Positions 4,814-7,738 of a DNA stretch of 7,738 bases are shown in pieces. The DNA is taken from contig JAOTZF010000082.1 of NCBI GenBank assembly GCA_029861485.1, positions 1 to 7,738 of the forward strand, read 5' to 3'. Source of the stretch: Thermoleophilia bacterium. GTDB taxonomy: Bacteria; Actinomycetota; Thermoleophilia; Miltoncostaeales; Miltoncostaeaceae. A program made the translations under genes and the position numbers. The notes under the pieces were generated by a model that saw only the letters and a program-made list of their open reading frames with translations, had not been told where the DNA came from and did no database searches. The number at the start of each line of letters is the position of its first letter. The first letter of the stretch is position 1.

Positions 4814-7525
4814 GTGGGACTACGCGGGAGAGCCCTGGTCGCGATGGCGATCATGTGCCTAATCGTGCTGTGCGCTGGCGTCGCCGGCACGATCGCCGTG
4901 GCTCGCGGGTTCGATCGTGCCGAGCGCGAGACGCTCGCCGAGCATGTCAGCGCGGCGGACGCGCTCGTCGAGCGGACGGCGGAGAACATCGCCGCGAGTG
5001 CGCGTGACTACGGGTTCTGGACCGACACGCACCGGTTCGTGACCGGGCAGTATCCGGAGTTCCCCGAGGACGCGATCGGTGATCCGGGCGACACGCTCGG
5101 GAGTCTCCGGATCGACGCCCTCCTGCTCGTCGATGAGGACCGGGAGATCCTGTACCAGGCGGTCATCGCCGATGACACTTGGAGGGACGCGCCCGCCGAC
5201 TTAGCCACGTGGGCCGCAGAGGCCGAGCCCCCAGAAGTCGGGACCTCGGTGACAGCGGTCACGACCATCGACGGACAACCCGCGCTTGCCGCCGTCGCGG
5301 GCATCACGAACAACGAGCAGACGGTCGACCCCGTCAGCGTCCTCGTTATGGCACGTATCATCGACGACGAGCTGTTGGCGGCCCTGTCGAAGGCGAGCCC
5401 CGCAACACTGTCGCTCGGCTCACCTGAGGCCGACACCGAGCTGCGTTTCGTCGGCCGGGACAAAGCCATGGGCGGCGTCGACCTGCGCGACCTCGACGGC
5501 CAGACCACCGCGACGCTACTGGCAGCACTGGACCGCCCCGTCGCATCCGCCGCGCGCCGCAGCATCGAGCTGCTGGTGCTCACGCTGACCGCGGGGCTGA
5601 TACTGGCCTTCGGCAGCTTCGGATTCTGGCTGACCACCCGCGTCACCAAGCGCATTGCGGTGCTCGATGGGCTCGTCGACCGGCGGCGTGAGGGCGGCGA
5701 GGACAGCGTGAGCATCTCCGGAGACGACGAGATCGCCCGACTGTCCGACAACGTGGGAGAGCTGCTGAACGAGGTCACGGCCCTCCAGCACCGCCGTGCG
5801 GAGGCCAGGTTGGGCACCATGATCCAGAGCAGCAGCGATATCGTCGTGCTGTGCGACGCGTCCGGAACGGCCCGGTACGCGACGCCGGCGCTGCAGCGCA
5901 CGCTCGGCGTCGACCCGGCCACCGTGGCCGGCCGGTTCGTTGCCGACGTGCTCAACATCGCCGACCCCGAATCCCTACCCGCCAACCTCGAGCGGCTGAA
6001 GGTGGTCCCGTCGGGGCAGACCCTGACGTTCGCGTACGACGCCCACACGGTCGGCGGCGACCTCCGCCACCTCGAGATCGTCGGCATGAACCATCTGACG
6101 ACGCCTGATGTCAACGCCCTCGTGCTGACCGTGCGGGACCAGACCGAACGTCGCCAGTTCGAGGAGGATCTGCGTGTCCAGGCCGTCACGGACGGGCTGA
6201 CCGGACTCGCCAACCGCACCCTCTTCCGCGACCGCGTGAAGCACGCGTTGTCGCGCCATCAGCGCCACGCCGACGCGAGCCTCGCGGTCCTCTTCCTCGA
6301 CCTCGACGACTTCAAGACCATCAACGACAGTCTCGGGCACGCCGCCGGCGACGCCGTGCTGCGGCGCGTGGCCGGCGCACTCGACGGTTGCCTGCGTTCG
6401 ATGGACACCGCGGCCCGGCTCGGGGGGGACGAGTTCGCCTGCCTGATCGAGGACGTCACCGACCCGAAGGACGTCACTGCGCTGATCGAGCGGATCCAGG
6501 CCACCATAGGCGAGCCGATGGAACTGACCGACCGGGTGGTCACCGTCGAGGCCAGCATTGGTGTCGCCTACGCGAACAGTGCCTCGTCCGACGCCGACGC
6601 GCTGCTGCGCAACGCCGACACGGCAATGTACATCGCCAAGGCCGGCGGGAAGGGGCGCCATGAGGAGTTCGAGCCCGAGATGCACGCCATGGCCATGCGT
6701 CGCCTCGAGCTCAAGAGCGCGATGGCCGAAGCCCTCGCGCGCGAAGAGTTCCGACTAGTCTACCAGCCGATCATCGACCTCGAGACCGGTCGTGGCGTCG
6801 GAGCTGAGGCACTGCTGCGGTGGCGCCACCCCGCCTGGGGCGAGATCAGGCCCCTCGAGTTCATCCCGCTCGCCGAGGAGACGGGCTTCATCGTGCCGTT
6901 GGGGCGCTGGGTGCTGCACGAGGCGTGCCGTAAGGCCGTCGCATGGCAGCACGACAGCGATGCACCGCTCTCCGTAAGCGTGAACGTGTCCGTGCGTCAG
7001 CTCGCCGAAGAGGGGATCGTCGATGATGTCGCGCAGGCACTCGCCGCCTCGGGTCTGCCTCCGGAGCTGCTGCAGCTCGAGTTGACCGAGAGCCTGTTCA
7101 TCCTCGACCAGGATGCGGTCGCATCCACGCTCCAGGAGCTGAAGCAGCTGGGCGTCATGCTTGCCATCGATGACTTCGGGACCGGCCACGCGACGTTGGC
7201 ATACCTGCGGGATTTCCCGATCGACGTCCTCAAGATCGATCGTTCCTTCGTCCAGGCGATCGAGGATGGCGACACCCCAAACGAATTAATCGACGGCGTG
7301 CTCTCGCTCGCCGAGAGCCTCGGCATGTCGACGCTTGCCGAGGGCATCGAGAACGCGCATGAGCGGGACAACCTGCGTGCGGCCAAGTGCCGGCTCGCTC
7401 AGGGTTATCTGTTCGCCCATCCGCTCGAGGTCGACGAATTCGACGGCTGGCTGCTGGAGCAGCGTGGCCGGGAGGTCACCGCGGCTCGCACGCAAGCCGG
7501 ATCATCGCAGCTCGCCCAGCCGTAG
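4814..7525 (+). CDS. Membrane CHASE4-HAMP-PAS-GGDEF-EAL c-di-GMP signalling protein
   Basis: With GTG-4814 the product has 903 residues; the frame is open upstream to a GTG at 4634, but those 60 residues look non-coding. Order: membrane segment (about 6-30); extracytoplasmic CHASE4-like sensor (about 35-250, with RDYGFWTDTHRFV); second membrane segment (251-275); HAMP (about 275-325, with DEIARLSDNVGELLNEV); PAS (about 334-445); GGDEF (about 454-620); EAL (about 632-880). The cyclase motif LGGDEF (537-541) is intact, and RSMD (528-531) five residues before it fits the RxxD product-inhibition site. The phosphodiesterase keeps EALLRW (665-670), Asn724 in SVNVS, Glu756 in LELTES, the pair Asp786-Asp787 in DDFGTG, Lys807 in LKIDRSF, Glu843 in AEGIE and Gln863 in AQGYLF. 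Both activities are therefore plausible; which dominates cannot be told. The CHASE4 ligand is unknown. It is divergent from the gene relics upstream and forms no operon. Confidence 0.93.
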   Translation: MGLRGRALVAMAIMCLIVLCAGVAGTIAVARGFDRAERETLAEHVSAADALVERTAENIAASARDYGFWTDTHRFVTGQYPEFPEDAIGDPGDTLGSLRIDALLLVDEDREILYQAVIADDTWRDAPADLATWAAEAEPPEVGTSVTAVTTIDGQPALAAVAGITNNEQTVDPVSVLVMARIIDDELLAALSKASPATLSLGSPEADTELRFVGRDKAMGGVDLRDLDGQTTATLLAALDRPVASAARRSIELLVLTLTAGLILAFGSFGFWLTTRVTKRIAVLDGLVDRRREGGEDSVSISGDDEIARLSDNVGELLNEVTALQHRRAEARLGTMIQSSSDIVVLCDASGTARYATPALQRTLGVDPATVAGRFVADVLNIADPESLPANLERLKVVPSGQTLTFAYDAHTVGGDLRHLEIVGMNHLTTPDVNALVLTVRDQTERRQFEEDLRVQAVTDGLTGLANRTLFRDRVKHALSRHQRHADASLAVLFLDLDDFKTINDSLGHAAGDAVLRRVAGALDGCLRSMDTAARLGGDEFACLIEDVTDPKDVTALIERIQATIGEPMELTDRVVTVEASIGVAYANSASSDADALLRNADTAMYIAKAGGKGRHEEFEPEMHAMAMRRLELKSAMAEALAREEFRLVYQPIIDLETGRGVGAEALLRWRHPAWGEIRPLEFIPLAEETGFIVPLGRWVLHEACRKAVAWQHDSDAPLSVSVNVSVRQLAEEGIVDDVAQALAASGLPPELLQLELTESLFILDQDAVASTLQELKQLGVMLAIDDFGTGHATLAYLRDFPIDVLKIDRSFVQAIEDGDTPNELIDGVLSLAESLGMSTLAEGIENAHERDNLRAAKCRLAQGYLFAHPLEVDEFDGWLLEQRGREVTAARTQAGSSQLAQP

Positions 7526-7673
7526 GGACCTGATCACCGCGATCGCGTCACGTACCGTCGGCAACGGGAATGGCGCCCCGGCTACGAGGCCAGATCAAAG
7601 CGTGACGCCGGCAGCTGAGGCGATCCTCGCGTTGGCGAGATCGCACTCTCTCTCACTCAGCCGTCCGGGTGTG
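7526..7673. other. Short intergenic stretch without recognised feature
   Basis: Between the stop of the c-di-GMP gene and repeat C there is no gene and no hairpin followed by a T-run. The only notable string is the 10-base palindrome CGCGATCGCG near 7537-7547, which is not followed by a terminator-like tail. Confidence 0.4.
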
Positions 7674-7738
7674 GGTTCAACTTCAATCCCACTAGGCCCT
7701 TTGCCCCGTGGACAACCGGAGTTTTCCCCAGTGCACAG
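7674..7738 (+). repeat. Dispersed intergenic repeat, copy C (cut by window end)
   Basis: From 7674 the first 26 bases equal those of copy B. The following CCCCGTGGACAACC matches the TGTGGATAACC region of B with substitutions. The window ends after 65 bases, so the expected end near 7792 is not visible. The orientation is the same as A and B, and the distance from B is 3872 bases, against 3528 between A and B. Confidence 0.8.

Noticed and set aside
5008..6219. Long minus-strand open frame opposite the c-di-GMP gene
   Set aside because: Its Ser/Arg-rich composition is typical of an antisense frame, and the plus strand holds clear domains.
7533..7548. Palindrome around GCGATCGC after the c-di-GMP gene as terminator
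   Set aside because: The stem has no proper loop and no T-run, and the string is a common palindrome in GC-rich DNA.
274..7738. CRISPR repeats, because the reverse complement of the repeat start contains GGGATTGAAG, like some CRISPR repeat ends
   Set aside because: The copies lie 3.5-3.9 kb apart with genes between them, the repeats are about 119 bp, and no cas gene is present.
274..7738. Integron cassette array with the repeats as attC sites
   Set aside because: Only one end fits the core-site consensus without an extra base, the intervals hold several genes on both strands, and no integrase is seen. It is kept only as an alternative in the repeat finding.

Overview
The window is GC-rich chromosomal DNA, most likely from an actinobacterium or another high-GC lineage. 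The pointers are the GC-rich codon usage, an IS481-type transposase remnant of the kind common in actinobacteria, a COG2345-type (ArsR/SufR-like) regulator, and a nitrite reductase that is lipid-anchored rather than free. Class or genus cannot be read from the sequence. There are no rRNA or tRNA genes, no CRISPR array and no phage genes. Only two genes are clearly intact: nirS and a large c-di-GMP signalling gene. Four other genes are broken.

Layout. Bases 1-273 hold little: possibly the end of a Cys-containing reading frame (stop at 183-185) followed by a GC hairpin. Repeat copy A (274-392) comes next, abutting a decayed IS481-family transposase (about 391-885) that needs at least four frame changes to read. 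A COG2345-type regulator (888-1612) starts inside the end of that remnant. It is split by a frameshift near 1380-1405 but keeps three C-terminal Cys residues. Convergent to it, on the minus strand, is an intact cytochrome cd1 nitrite reductase gene, nirS (1643-3391), with a lipoprotein signal. Upstream of nirS lie a possible promoter and a gene-free, hairpin-rich stretch.

Repeat copy B (3801-3919) is followed by two minus-strand gene relics. One is a small protein gene knocked out of frame by a perfect 11-bp tandem duplication. The other is the N-terminal half of an SRPBCC/AHSA1 protein. Divergent from these, a 903-residue membrane protein with CHASE4, HAMP, PAS, GGDEF and EAL domains occupies 4814-7525. 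Its leader contains an inverted repeat able to form alternative stems. Repeat copy C begins at 7674 and runs off the window.

How it fits together. NirS reduces nitrite to NO outside the cytoplasmic membrane using c and d1 haems; no d1-haem biosynthesis gene is present here. The broken regulator belongs to a family that includes Fe-S sensors and may once have served this locus, but that is inference. The CHASE4-GGDEF-EAL protein would couple an extracytoplasmic signal to c-di-GMP. The least explained feature is the three-copy repeat of about 119 bp: its ends are conserved, its middle varies, and it recurs every 3.5-3.9 kb in the same orientation between blocks of genes.
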